The notes beneath the pieces are model-generated. The model did no database searches. It was not told the DNA's origin and was given only the letters and a program-made list of their open reading frames with translations. DNA of 64,000 nucleotides, from the IMG/VR virus record IMGVR_UViG_3300042887_001670, positions 1 to 64,000 of that record. The stretch is one strand, 5' to 3'. This stretch comes from a virus. The position numbers and the translations under genes are program-made. This document shows, in pieces, positions 50,280 through 58,114 of the stretch; positions within the stretch are counted from its first letter, which is position 1; every line of letters begins with the position of its first letter.

Positions 50280-52051
50280 TGACATACCTCGCATGTTTCG
50301 CCGTCATTGGCGTTCTTGGCAGGGATTTTTTCGCTTACAACTTCAGCGCGTTGCACCGAAAGAGATCGGCAATAGTATAGCCCCTTGAGGCCAGATTTCC
50401 ATGCCCGCATGTGCGCTTCGTGAAGTTCCTTCTTCGTGGTATCCGCAGGAAAGAACAGGTTCACAGACTGGCCTTGGTCGATAAACGGTTGACGGTCTGC
50501 GGCGAGGCGGATGATGAAGTTCTGGTCAAGTTCAATAGCAGTCTTGAACGTCGCCTTCTCCCAATCGGTCAAGAACTCAAGGTGCTGGACACTGCCCTTG
50601 TTTGCCACGATGCTGTCCCAAGTGTCCTTTGTATTCTTACCATACTTGTTAAGAACCGCAGACAGGTAGGTATTTCGGACAGGGAAAGAACCAGAAAGGG
50701 TCTTTTGCGTGAACACGTTTGCGGGCCATGGCTCGATACAGGGCGAGACTCCGCCACAAATGATTGAGATGGACGCTGTGGGGGCGATTGATGTCTTGTT
50801 CGAGAACCGCTTGTGGAAGCCTGCTTCCTCAGCGTCAGGGCAAGGTCCGCGCTCGTCTGCAAGCACCCTGTCCGCTGCTTCAACGCGGTCTTGGATATGC
50901 TTGAAAATCTTCTTGTTCCAGGCAATCGCAGAAGGCGACTCGAAGGGCACGCCTTGGCTTTGTAGGAAGGAGTGGAAGCCCATGACGCCTAGGCCCACAG
51001 AACGCTCCTGCGTGGCGCTGTAGATGGCTGCAGCCATGCTTGGTGGCGCACGGTCGATGAAGTCCTGTAGGACGTTATCAAGGAAGCGCATAACATCCTC
51101 GATGAACTTCGGTGTGTCCTTCCAACTCATGTAGGTATCGAGGTTGAGGGAGGACAGGCAACATACTGCCGTTCGCATCTCCCCGTGATGGTCGCGGCCT
51201 GTAAATAATACCACCTCGTTGCAAAGGTTTGACGTGCTAACAAACAAGTCTAACTTCTTATGATGCTCTGGGATATGCTTATTCACAGTATCAACAAACA
51301 GAAAATAAGGCTCGCCCGTCTCAATGCGTGCTGTCAACAGCCTGACCCAAAGCGCGCGTGCGTCAAGCGTTTTGAGGACAGCGCCATTTTTGGGGCTAAC
51401 AAGGTTCCACGTCTCGCCTTTCTCTACAGCGTGCATGAAGGAGTCAGGGATGACGACCGCGTGGTGTAGATTGAGGGACTTGCGGTTAGTATCCCCGCCA
51501 GTAGGGCGGCGCATTTCGATAAATTCTTCGATCTCAGGGTGGCTCACGTCTAGGTAGACAGCCGCAGAACCACGACGCAGGCTGCCTTGGCTTACCGCTA
51601 GGGTCTGGCTGTCCATGACCTTGAGGAAGGGCATGATGCCGCTGCTCTCGCCACGTGCGCCAATGCTTTCACCCACGGCGCGCACGTTGCCCCAATAAGT
51701 GCCGATGCCGCCGCCGCCAGACGCCAGCCACACGTTCTCATTCCAAGTGCCAACGATGCCTTCGAGATTGTCTTCAACCTCATTTAGAAAACAACTAACT
51801 GGGAGCCCGCGCGTAGTGCCCCCGTTGGCTAGGACAGGCGTGGCAGGCATGAACCAAAGCAGGCTCATATATTGATATAGACGCTCAGCGTGCGCCTTAT
51901 CATCGGCGTATGTACAAGCAACGCGGGCGAATAGGTCTTGATAGCTTTCGCCGGGGAGAAGGTAGCGATCCTTTAGGGTTTGCTTACTGAAGTCCGTCAG
52001 GAAAACGTCACGGCTACGGTCAACGGCAATAGAAAAACGCTTGGCGCTCAT
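50276..52051 (-). CDS. nrdA: Ribonucleotide reductase large subunit
   Basis: The 591-aa protein has NLCNEV (active-site Cys), CCLSSLNLDTYMSW, SNKTSIAPTASISIICGG and the C-terminal shuttle CEVCQ (C587, C590). It lacks the N-terminal ATP-cone, so overall activity control by dATP is probably absent. It works with NrdB (41359-42315). Confidence 0.95.
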   Translation of the reverse strand: MSAKRFSIAVDRSRDVFLTDFSKQTLKDRYLLPGESYQDLFARVACTYADDKAHAERLYQYMSLLWFMPATPVLANGGTTRGLPVSCFLNEVEDNLEGIVGTWNENVWLASGGGGIGTYWGNVRAVGESIGARGESSGIMPFLKVMDSQTLAVSQGSLRRGSAAVYLDVSHPEIEEFIEMRRPTGGDTNRKSLNLHHAVVIPDSFMHAVEKGETWNLVSPKNGAVLKTLDARALWVRLLTARIETGEPYFLFVDTVNKHIPEHHKKLDLFVSTSNLCNEVVLFTGRDHHGEMRTAVCCLSSLNLDTYMSWKDTPKFIEDVMRFLDNVLQDFIDRAPPSMAAAIYSATQERSVGLGVMGFHSFLQSQGVPFESPSAIAWNKKIFKHIQDRVEAADRVLADERGPCPDAEEAGFHKRFSNKTSIAPTASISIICGGVSPCIEPWPANVFTQKTLSGSFPVRNTYLSAVLNKYGKNTKDTWDSIVANKGSVQHLEFLTDWEKATFKTAIELDQNFIIRLAADRQPFIDQGQSVNLFFPADTTKKELHEAHMRAWKSGLKGLYYCRSLSVQRAEVVSEKIPAKNANDGETCEVCQ

Positions 52052-52129
52052 GGCATTTCCTGCTCAGGACATATTTAAGGGAACCCCCACCTTAACGCGG
52101 CTAAGGGTTTTTAGGAAAGGTCTTGACTT

Positions 52130-52411
52130 TTAGTTTTCGTCGTAAAGGCTACTTGCTTCGCCCTTCTTGATTTCAGCCACGTAGTTTTCGGCACTTCCTG
52201 CCAGTGTAATGACAAGGGCCGTAAAAGCACGCTTTGTATCGTCGCTGAGGTTTTCCACACTGTTGTGGATATTCTCGATCAGTTCAGCCGTGTACTTGAG
52301 GCCGTGAATGAAGCCGCACGCAAAAACGGAGCTACCTTCTGCGGCTAGTTCAGCACCTAGAGCCATTCTATCAATGGTGCCGAGTTTGGAGAGAATCGGA
52401 TGGTCTTCCAT
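52130..52411 (-). CDS. Hypothetical 93-aa helical protein
   Basis: The sequence is mainly helical (DRMALGAELAAEGSSVFACG, ENLSDDTKRAFTALVITLA). ATG 52411 overlaps the kdsA stop (TAATG). No family is recognised; the position between kdsA and nrdA says little. Confidence 0.62.
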   Translation of the reverse strand: MEDHPILSKLGTIDRMALGAELAAEGSSVFACGFIHGLKYTAELIENIHNSVENLSDDTKRAFTALVITLAGSAENYVAEIKKGEASSLYDEN

Positions 52412-53262
52412 TAGTAGGCTCCTGTGTATTTGGCACTCTTAACAAGATCGTCTATGGCCGTCAAGCGACGCATGAGGCCGTGCATCCTATACAAGGGCAC
52501 CATGTTAGGCCCGTCAGATAGTGCCTTGTCGGGGTCTGGGTGAGTTTCAATGAACACCCCCGCCACGCGCACAGCCACCGCAGCGCGGGCCAAAGGCTCT
52601 ACGAATTGCCTCTGGCCGCTGCTAGCCCCGCCTGCCCCGCCAGGAAGCTGGACAGAGTGTGTCGCGTCAAAGATAATAGGGTAGCCTGTCTGCTTCATGA
52701 TAGGTAGTGAGCGCATATCAACGACAAGATTGTTATAGCCGAATGTTGTTCCGCGCTCAGCTAGTAAGATTTTGCTATTCCCAGCTACGGTGAGCTTTTC
52801 TGCGACGTTTGCCATGTCGTTTGGGGCGAGGAACTGCCCTTTCTTGACCATAACAGGTAGCCACGTCTTGGCTGCTGCCACAAGAAGGTCTGTCTGCCGA
52901 CAGAGGAAGGCAGGGATTTGTAGTGCGTCCACAACGCCTTCCAAGGCATAACAATGTTCGCGTTCGTGAACATCTGTGATGACAGGCAGCCTGAAAGTCT
53001 CTCTGATTTCTTGGAAGATGGGGATCGCAGCCTTGAGGCCGATGCCCCGCGCGCCAAAGCTCGAAGTCCGGTTAGCCTTATCGAAGCTGGCCTTAAACAC
53101 GAGGTCCACATCGAGGCGCTTGGCAGACTCCGCAAGGGACTGCGCAATCTCTAGTGCCTGCTCCCTGCTCTCAATCTGGCAGGGGCCTGCAATAAAGGAC
53201 AGCGGCAGCGCATTGGAGAAGGAGGCACGGCCAATCTCTACGGTATTCTGGCGCGGGAGCAT
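52411..53262 (-). CDS. kdsA: KdsA, Kdo-8-phosphate synthase
   Basis: The 283-aa enzyme condenses PEP and arabinose-5-phosphate to Kdo-8-phosphate. All family motifs are visible: FIAGPCQIES (C28), KASFDKANRTS (57-67), QIPAFLCRQTDLL, GTTFGYNNLVVDMRSL, FDATHSVQLPGG and ETHPDPD. The Cys in AGPC is the mark of metal-dependent KdsA, whereas E. coli KdsA has Asn. Length is normal. Its ATG follows the helicase stop after 2 nt. KdsD is encoded at 63340-63960. Confidence 0.93.
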   Translation of the reverse strand: MLPRQNTVEIGRASFSNALPLSFIAGPCQIESREQALEIAQSLAESAKRLDVDLVFKASFDKANRTSSFGARGIGLKAAIPIFQEIRETFRLPVITDVHEREHCYALEGVVDALQIPAFLCRQTDLLVAAAKTWLPVMVKKGQFLAPNDMANVAEKLTVAGNSKILLAERGTTFGYNNLVVDMRSLPIMKQTGYPIIFDATHSVQLPGGAGGASSGQRQFVEPLARAAVAVRVAGVFIETHPDPDKALSDGPNMVPLYRMHGLMRRLTAIDDLVKSAKYTGAY

Positions 53263-53264
53263 GG

Positions 53265-54800
53265 CTAAATCCTGATATGGAGGGTATCAGAAGCACGACT
53301 TACGGCCACATAGCAAGCCGCTTGCTTATCTTCGTGGTCCCTAATCGTCTCAAGGTTGGGCCAATCCACGAAAACATGCTTGTAGGTAGAACCTTGGGCT
53401 TTGTGCGCCGTGCTGGCATGTTCGTAGAGAAGAACGGCGAACTTGCTACGAAAACCAAAATAATCTCTTGCCCATGCAAGCCCTCGCAGGGATGACCAAG
53501 AGCCTTTGGCTGGCGTAAAGGTCTGCTCGTCGGTCATGAAATCGAGCGAGTATGTGAGGTATTTTGGGTTTTTTAGTGCAGCTTCATAAAGCCAATCATA
53601 CTGCTCTGGCTTGAAGAACTTGCGGGCCTGCGCCTCGGTAATCGAGAGACGCTTGTTATCTTCGATGCCTCCGCGCGCAAAGCGCTTTTCTAGTTCGCGG
53701 TCGAGCTTAGCGAGTTGGTCCGCAAACTTACGGACATTGCCAAGTGCGTCTTCCAACGCTGGCTTCAAGTGGTTGACGTACATATCAAACGTCAAACCTT
53801 TTGCATCAAAGGTAAGGTTAGTCTCAGGGTTGAAAAGAGAAAGATCGTAGTAAGGTATCGTCTTCTCAGAGAACGGGTGGCGTTCTTCGGCCATGAAGCC
53901 GACATGCTTTACTATAAGTTGGCTGTTGTTGTCTGCGACTTTAATGTTGGAATACTTGCCACTCGTAGCTCCGCGCGCCCAGATAAAGAACGGGGCCTCA
54001 GTCAAGATAAGATTTTCTTCAGGCATGAAGTCGTGAACGTCAGCGCCGTAGATGGCGCGGCGCTTCATCCTATTTAACTCGCTCACGCGTTTGTTGGTAT
54101 AGGCCACAGCGACGGCATCTTGCGCGGATACGAACGCCTGCTCGAACTTGTCGCTCGAATGGTATGCAAAGACGCTTTGGTTATCTATGGCATCTAGGTC
54201 GATCTGGCCTGTTGTGCGGACGGATTTACTGACAGCCACGATACCTTGACTGCCGCTTCGCATGACTTCAGCTAACTTGAAGCGCACAGGTATCTTCTCC
54301 ACCGCATCCACGATGGACGTGCCTTTTACAGGGCGCAACTGTGCAAAGTCGCCTGTCAGGATAGCTTGCGCTTGCGCCGCTTCAACCGCGCGTTTGATGG
54401 CGCGCATGTCTGCGACATCAACCATTGAGACTTCATCGAGGACCAGAATGCTACCAGATTCCAAGGTATCTCCGCCGCCTCTTTTCCACTGCGCTTGGCC
54501 TTCTTCATCTGGGTCATCTGTGGTTGAGGGTGCTTTACCAATCAGGGCAGAAACTGTGGTGGCCGCAACAGAGATGCCATAGCGGGCAAGAGACTTCACC
54601 AGCACGGACTTGGCTTTGTGCGTCGGACAAGCGACTAGGACAGGGCGCTTGGTGCTTTCCAGGGCCTTGATAACGTGGGAGATAGTGAAGGTCTTGCCGC
54701 TGCCCGCAGGGCCAAGAAGGAGCGCAAAAGAATGCTCCTTCTTGGTGGCAAACTCAATCAAGCCATCGGCGGCTTGGCTCTGAAGGGTATTCAGTGTCAT
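53265..54800 (-). CDS. Dda/RecD-like SF1B helicase
   Basis: The 511-aa protein has Walker A GPAGSGKT (30-37), LDEVSMVD (D122, E123), GDFAQLRPV and, near the C-terminus, EHASTAHKAQGSTYKHVFVD and YVAVSRA, which are SF1B motifs. T4 Dda-type helicases act at origins and in recombination. It overlaps the dCTP deaminase gene by 47 nt. Confidence 0.9.
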   Translation of the reverse strand: MTLNTLQSQAADGLIEFATKKEHSFALLLGPAGSGKTFTISHVIKALESTKRPVLVACPTHKAKSVLVKSLARYGISVAATTVSALIGKAPSTTDDPDEEGQAQWKRGGGDTLESGSILVLDEVSMVDVADMRAIKRAVEAAQAQAILTGDFAQLRPVKGTSIVDAVEKIPVRFKLAEVMRSGSQGIVAVSKSVRTTGQIDLDAIDNQSVFAYHSSDKFEQAFVSAQDAVAVAYTNKRVSELNRMKRRAIYGADVHDFMPEENLILTEAPFFIWARGATSGKYSNIKVADNNSQLIVKHVGFMAEERHPFSEKTIPYYDLSLFNPETNLTFDAKGLTFDMYVNHLKPALEDALGNVRKFADQLAKLDRELEKRFARGGIEDNKRLSITEAQARKFFKPEQYDWLYEAALKNPKYLTYSLDFMTDEQTFTPAKGSWSSLRGLAWARDYFGFRSKFAVLLYEHASTAHKAQGSTYKHVFVDWPNLETIRDHEDKQAACYVAVSRASDTLHIRI

Positions 54801-55269
54801 GGTTTACCTTTTCGTATGCTTCTGCGAGTTTCGCAGGAGTGGGTTCGTCAGCTTGGTCTTGGTATCGGCCATTATAGCCTTGAGTGGGGTTGACGACAAG
54901 GTGGAAAACCACTTGGGCTATAGGTTGTCCTGCGAGTAGGTGGATAGGCTGATAACCTTGGTTCTTGAGTTCCAAGGTCAGGTATCCGCGCCACCCCGGT
55001 TCGATCACGCCGACCCCGACGAACAAACCAAGACGGGCCAGAGATGACTTGTCGTGTAGAAAACCAACGAGGTCGGCAGGCACAGCAAAGTGTTCGTAGG
55101 TGCTAGCGAGACGAAATTGACCGGGGTAGAGGTCTAGGGGTTGCTTGATTCGGATGTCATATCCGGCAGGGCCAGCGCCAAAAGTCATACCTGTTTCGGG
55201 ATGATGGGTGCGTGGGTTGGCCGGGCAAAATATGGACCGGGCGAGGATTTCTGAGCCGGTAATAACCAT
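54754..55269 (-). CDS. dcd: dCTP deaminase / dUTPase family
   Basis: The 171-aa protein shows GPAGYDIRI, HDKSSLARLGL, VIEPGWRGYLTLELKN and GQPIAQVVF. The SSLARLG and TLEL segments favour dCTP deaminase over plain dUTPase; a bifunctional enzyme is possible. Product dUTP/dUMP feeds ThyX. Ribosome site GGGAG precedes ATG 55269. Confidence 0.85.
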   Translation of the reverse strand: MVITGSEILARSIFCPANPRTHHPETGMTFGAGPAGYDIRIKQPLDLYPGQFRLASTYEHFAVPADLVGFLHDKSSLARLGLFVGVGVIEPGWRGYLTLELKNQGYQPIHLLAGQPIAQVVFHLVVNPTQGYNGRYQDQADEPTPAKLAEAYEKVNHDTEYPSEPSRRWLD

Positions 55270-55284
55270 TTGTTTTTTCTCCCT

Positions 55285-55770
55285 TTACGGTAGGAGGATA
55301 GAGCAAGCCACATCTGCGGCTTCATTCAGGCTATCCACCCAAAAGCCAACTGCACTTACGACCATGGCGTGCTTGGCAATAGAGTTGCGGCTCCTGTCCT
55401 TGGAAATTGCAAGGATCGGCACTTGAAGCGCGAAGCCAAAACCAATCTCCATGATAGTGCCGAGCGAAGGGGGCGCACCTTCGTCCTGTTCAAGAAGGTT
55501 GGCGATAATGAGGTCCGCAGTGCGGCAGTCATTAAAGTCACGGCTTAAAATGGCTTTGCTTGTGGCCAGCGGTGAATAGAAAGGGTAGGCGCTGGTGGTA
55601 AGAGGGCCTTCGTGCTTTAGAGCGCCCTTGCCACGCAGGGGGCTGTAGCCTCGGATAGCGCCGTTGCTGCTGCTTTGAAGCAGATGATCGAGGTCCATGC
55701 GCCAGTTTTGCGCTTCGTCATAAGTGCTGCCGCCAATAGGGCCTGCTAGATAGACTTTCTTGTGCATCAT
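55285..55770 (-). CDS. Nucleoside 2-deoxyribosyltransferase-like protein
   Basis: The 161-aa protein starts KKVYLAGPIGG, has RDFNDCRTADLIIANL and APPSLGTIMEIGFGFAL: the pattern of nucleoside 2-deoxyribosyltransferases and related dNMP glycosidases (catalytic Glu in TIMEIG). It may cleave or swap bases of host deoxynucleotides. AGGAG lies 5 nt before ATG 55770; a second ATG follows at once. Confidence 0.72.
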   Translation of the reverse strand: MMHKKVYLAGPIGGSTYDEAQNWRMDLDHLLQSSSNGAIRGYSPLRGKGALKHEGPLTTSAYPFYSPLATSKAILSRDFNDCRTADLIIANLLEQDEGAPPSLGTIMEIGFGFALQVPILAISKDRSRNSIAKHAMVVSAVGFWVDSLNEAADVACSILLP

Positions 55771-55845
55771 TTTGCTCCTTTATAGGGCTGATTACTGCTC
55801 GGTGGTTTTTGAGCGGATAGGGTGGGGGTTATACACCCCTATATC

Positions 55846-56142
55846 TTAAGCCTCTTGCGTCAGTAACGTCAAAGGATCATAAACCGATACCCTTCCCGCG
55901 AGTATGGCTGCGCGGCAAGCGTTGTAGCCTCGTGTGCAGTAAAGCGCGGGGAGAAGCGACGGATTTTGTTCAATTTTAGCTTCTGGCACCACGAACAACC
56001 CAGCCCCCTCCGCCTCCGCCACCGCGAGGGCGCGACGGATAACTGCCTCTGCGATTTGCTCATCCGTGGCGCCGTTCAAGCTATCAACGGCCTCGCGATA
56101 CGCCCGCGCCGCCGCCTCCACCATGCGTTCAGAGAGGGTCAT
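55846..56142 (-). CDS. Hypothetical 98-aa protein
   Basis: Start ATG 56142 is within the stop of the upstream small zinc-ribbon gene (ATGA). The N-terminal MTLSERMVEAAARAYREAVD is a helix common in short phage proteins. It is the last gene of a tightly overlapping set of six small genes. Confidence 0.6.
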   Translation of the reverse strand: MTLSERMVEAAARAYREAVDSLNGATDEQIAEAVIRRALAVAEAEGAGLFVVPEAKIEQNPSLLPALYCTRGYNACRAAILAGRVSVYDPLTLLTQEA

Positions 56143-56291
56143 GGGGGGGCCTTGGGTTGGTGCGCAAGTTCGTTCAACAGCGCCTTCATGCAATCATCGG
56201 ACGACAAGCAAAAACGTTCACCGGGCTTTTCCGTTTTGCGCAAGCCACGAACCCCGTTGCAAATTGGGCAAATGCGGGCGATGGGGGTCAT
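56139..56291 (-). CDS. 50-aa zinc-ribbon-like protein
   Basis: This short ORF has CPIC (residues 9-12) and C31/C38 in RFCLSSDDC, a four-Cys zinc site, with a basic linker GLRKTEKPGE. Overlaps on both sides are ATGA junctions, which argues strongly that it is translated. Confidence 0.65.
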   Translation of the reverse strand: MTPIARICPICNGVRGLRKTEKPGERFCLSSDDCMKALLNELAHQPKAPP

Positions 56292-56533
56292 GTCCCCTCC
56301 TTCAGCGCGCGGATGGCGGCGGCGATGGCTTTAGCCTCCCCGGAACCGGGCGCTTTTGTTCCGATACCGCCGACGAACCATTCATGTGTTTCCGCCACCC
56401 CCGCGCACCGCTCCCGCTCGGCCTTCGCGATCAACGGCGCGACGGCGGCGAGGACTTGGCGTAGGTCGCCTTCGCCATCAACCCACGCCCTCATGGCCGT
56501 CCCCAGCAGTTCCCCCGACACCTCAACCTTCAT
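56288..56533 (-). CDS. Hypothetical 81-aa protein
   Basis: The helical Ala/Glu-rich sequence (LAAVAPLIAKAERERCAGVA) has a start overlapping the next gene by 11 nt. This AERERC-GVAE pattern is common in small phage proteins of unknown role. Confidence 0.6.
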   Translation of the reverse strand: MKVEVSGELLGTAMRAWVDGEGDLRQVLAAVAPLIAKAERERCAGVAETHEWFVGGIGTKAPGSGEAKAIAAAIRALKEGT

Positions 56534-56945
56534 AGCCCGGCTCCTTCGCGAGTGCTGCGCGGGCGACGGTCAGCATGTCGGCAAGGGTGCGCTCGGCCAA
56601 CACTTCGCCGTCCCGCGCGCCACCATCGACACGGACGCGGATCGACGTTTCGTTGGGGTCCAAGTCCAGTGCGTCGCAAATATCAGGGATGACGGCGACA
56701 AGCGGGCTCAACGCCCCCCGCAACCGCTCCACCTCCGCCCGCAGCGCGGCGACCTCGGCGGGGGTGGCAACGGGGGCGAGGTAGCGATAGCCATATCGGT
56801 AAGCCGCCTCGGGCGTCACCCAATCGTCCTCACCCCATTCCCACTCTTGGCGATCAGCGATCCAAAGGACAGGGTTGTGCTCTGTAAGCCAATGCCATCC
56901 ATCCACATCGCGTAGTTCCTCGCGCGGCTCACAACGCGCGCTCAT
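56523..56945 (-). CDS. Hypothetical 140-aa coiled-coil protein
   Basis: The N-terminus is Trp-rich (DGWHWLTEHNPVLWIADRQE), then a short coiled coil (EVAALRAEVERLRGALSPL, about 63-81) and a helical end. No family is recognised. Confidence 0.6.
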   Translation of the reverse strand: MSARCEPREELRDVDGWHWLTEHNPVLWIADRQEWEWGEDDWVTPEAAYRYGYRYLAPVATPAEVAALRAEVERLRGALSPLVAVIPDICDALDLDPNETSIRVRVDGGARDGEVLAERTLADMLTVARAALAKEPGYEG

Positions 56946-57244
56946 GCCTGCGGCTCCGTGGCTGCGGCGAGCATGGCGCGGATGCCGTCAATAGCTTGGT
57001 CAAAGTCCTTGAGAAAATTGGTGTTCCACGATTGGCCATCACGCGCGGCGCACAAGACTAGCAACGCGATTTGCAACACCACTTTGTCGCCCACCGCGTA
57101 GCCAGCAGCGGCGAGGGCGGCCAAAATCACATCGGCATTGCGGTTCCGGCCCACATCATCGTGAGCGCTGTGCATCAGCAAGTTGTCTGCTATCACATCC
57201 CGCGCGCTGACCATTTTGCCAAGGTCGGGAATATGGTCGCTCAT
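56942..57244 (-). CDS. Hypothetical 100-aa protein
   Basis: The sequence begins MSDHIPDLGKMVSARDVIAD with helices after it. ATGA overlaps join it to both neighbours. No function can be assigned. Confidence 0.6.
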   Translation of the reverse strand: MSDHIPDLGKMVSARDVIADNLLMHSAHDDVGRNRNADVILAALAAAGYAVGDKVVLQIALLVLCAARDGQSWNTNFLKDFDQAIDGIRAMLAAATEPQA

Positions 57245-57579
57245 GCCCCATCCCCCTTCACCAGCGGGAGTCGGACGGTGCCGAGGCGACGCCAGCCGTC
57301 CATTAGTAATCCCGATGCAAACCCACTTGAGGGGTCAGCAAGACAGCGCCCACCTCGCGCGGTCCCAAACAATGCCACCTCCACCACCCCCGCAGGCACG
57401 GGATCGGCAGGGAGGGCGTCGAGGGCGGCGAGTGCGTTAAATAGCGACTGTGTGTCGTGTAGGGTTGCGCCATACCCATCCAACTCAGGACGAGACGCGC
57501 ACCAGATACGCACTCTCGTAGCCACGGCCTCTAGTGCTTGCAAGCGGGCCAAGCTCTTACTTTTCGTAGTTTCAGTCAT
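57241..57579 (-). CDS. Hypothetical 112-aa protein
   Basis: The N-terminus (SKSLARLQALEAVATRVRIW) is helical and the C-terminal half beta-like. First gene of the leftward small-gene set, directly across a 91-bp gap from the rightward primase operon. Confidence 0.6.
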   Translation of the reverse strand: MTETTKSKSLARLQALEAVATRVRIWCASRPELDGYGATLHDTQSLFNALAALDALPADPVPAGVVEVALFGTARGGRCLADPSSGFASGLLMDGWRRLGTVRLPLVKGDGA

Positions 57580-57602
57580 TTAGGGGTTCCTTTCTTCTCC
57601 CT

Positions 57603-57631
57603 TGACCGACAAGGGCAAGGCGTGGCATAGC
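57603..57631 (+). promoter_or_regulatory. Candidate promoter of the primase operon
   Basis: TTGACC (57603-57608), 17 bp, CATAGC (57626-57631) lies 40 bp before the first rightward gene. The -35 box is part of CCCTTG-ACCGA-CAAGGG, an inverted repeat that could bind a regulator. Confidence 0.4.
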
Positions 57632-57670
57632 CTACCACGCTCCTCAACGCAAGCGGGAAAGTTGTTGTAA

Positions 57671-58114
57671 ATGCAGATCAACATGGGGGAGCCTTATTGG
57701 CTCTTTGACCGTTCGCAGGTCCGACGCCTTGAAGCCGATGCTCTCTACGTAGGCGACTTTGCGGTGCGCAGCAGCAAGGGCATTTGGTCCTCTATCCCTG
57801 TGGCCGTGTTCTATACCCCGAAGCCCCGTGAGGGCTACACCAACCACTACTTTGGCGTCTACAAGTCCCAAGCGAGGCTTGATATGCCAACTTGGATGAT
57901 CTGCGACGCAACTTCAGTTGCGACTCACCTTTGGCACGGATTGGAGATGAAGGGCGAAGTTATCTTCTCTCGCTGGCGCCATGACTTTAGGTGTTTCTCC
58001 TTCGGTGGCCCTTACGTCGATGGTGGGGCTGACTATACGCGGGTTGTAGGGCTTACCAACCTCGCGAAAAACGTTTCACTGCGCCTCGTAGACGGTATTT
58101 TTAAGGTAATCTGA
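57671..58114 (+). CDS. Conserved hypothetical protein upstream of the primase
   Basis: The 147-aa protein is beta-rich with several Trp and Tyr residues (EPYWLFDRSQVRRLEADALY, FRCFSFGGPYVDGGAD). No family is recognised. It is coupled to the primase-helicase (TGATG), so a replication role is possible. Confidence 0.65.
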   Translation: MQINMGEPYWLFDRSQVRRLEADALYVGDFAVRSSKGIWSSIPVAVFYTPKPREGYTNHYFGVYKSQARLDMPTWMICDATSVATHLWHGLEMKGEVIFSRWRHDFRCFSFGGPYVDGGADYTRVVGLTNLAKNVSLRLVDGIFKVI

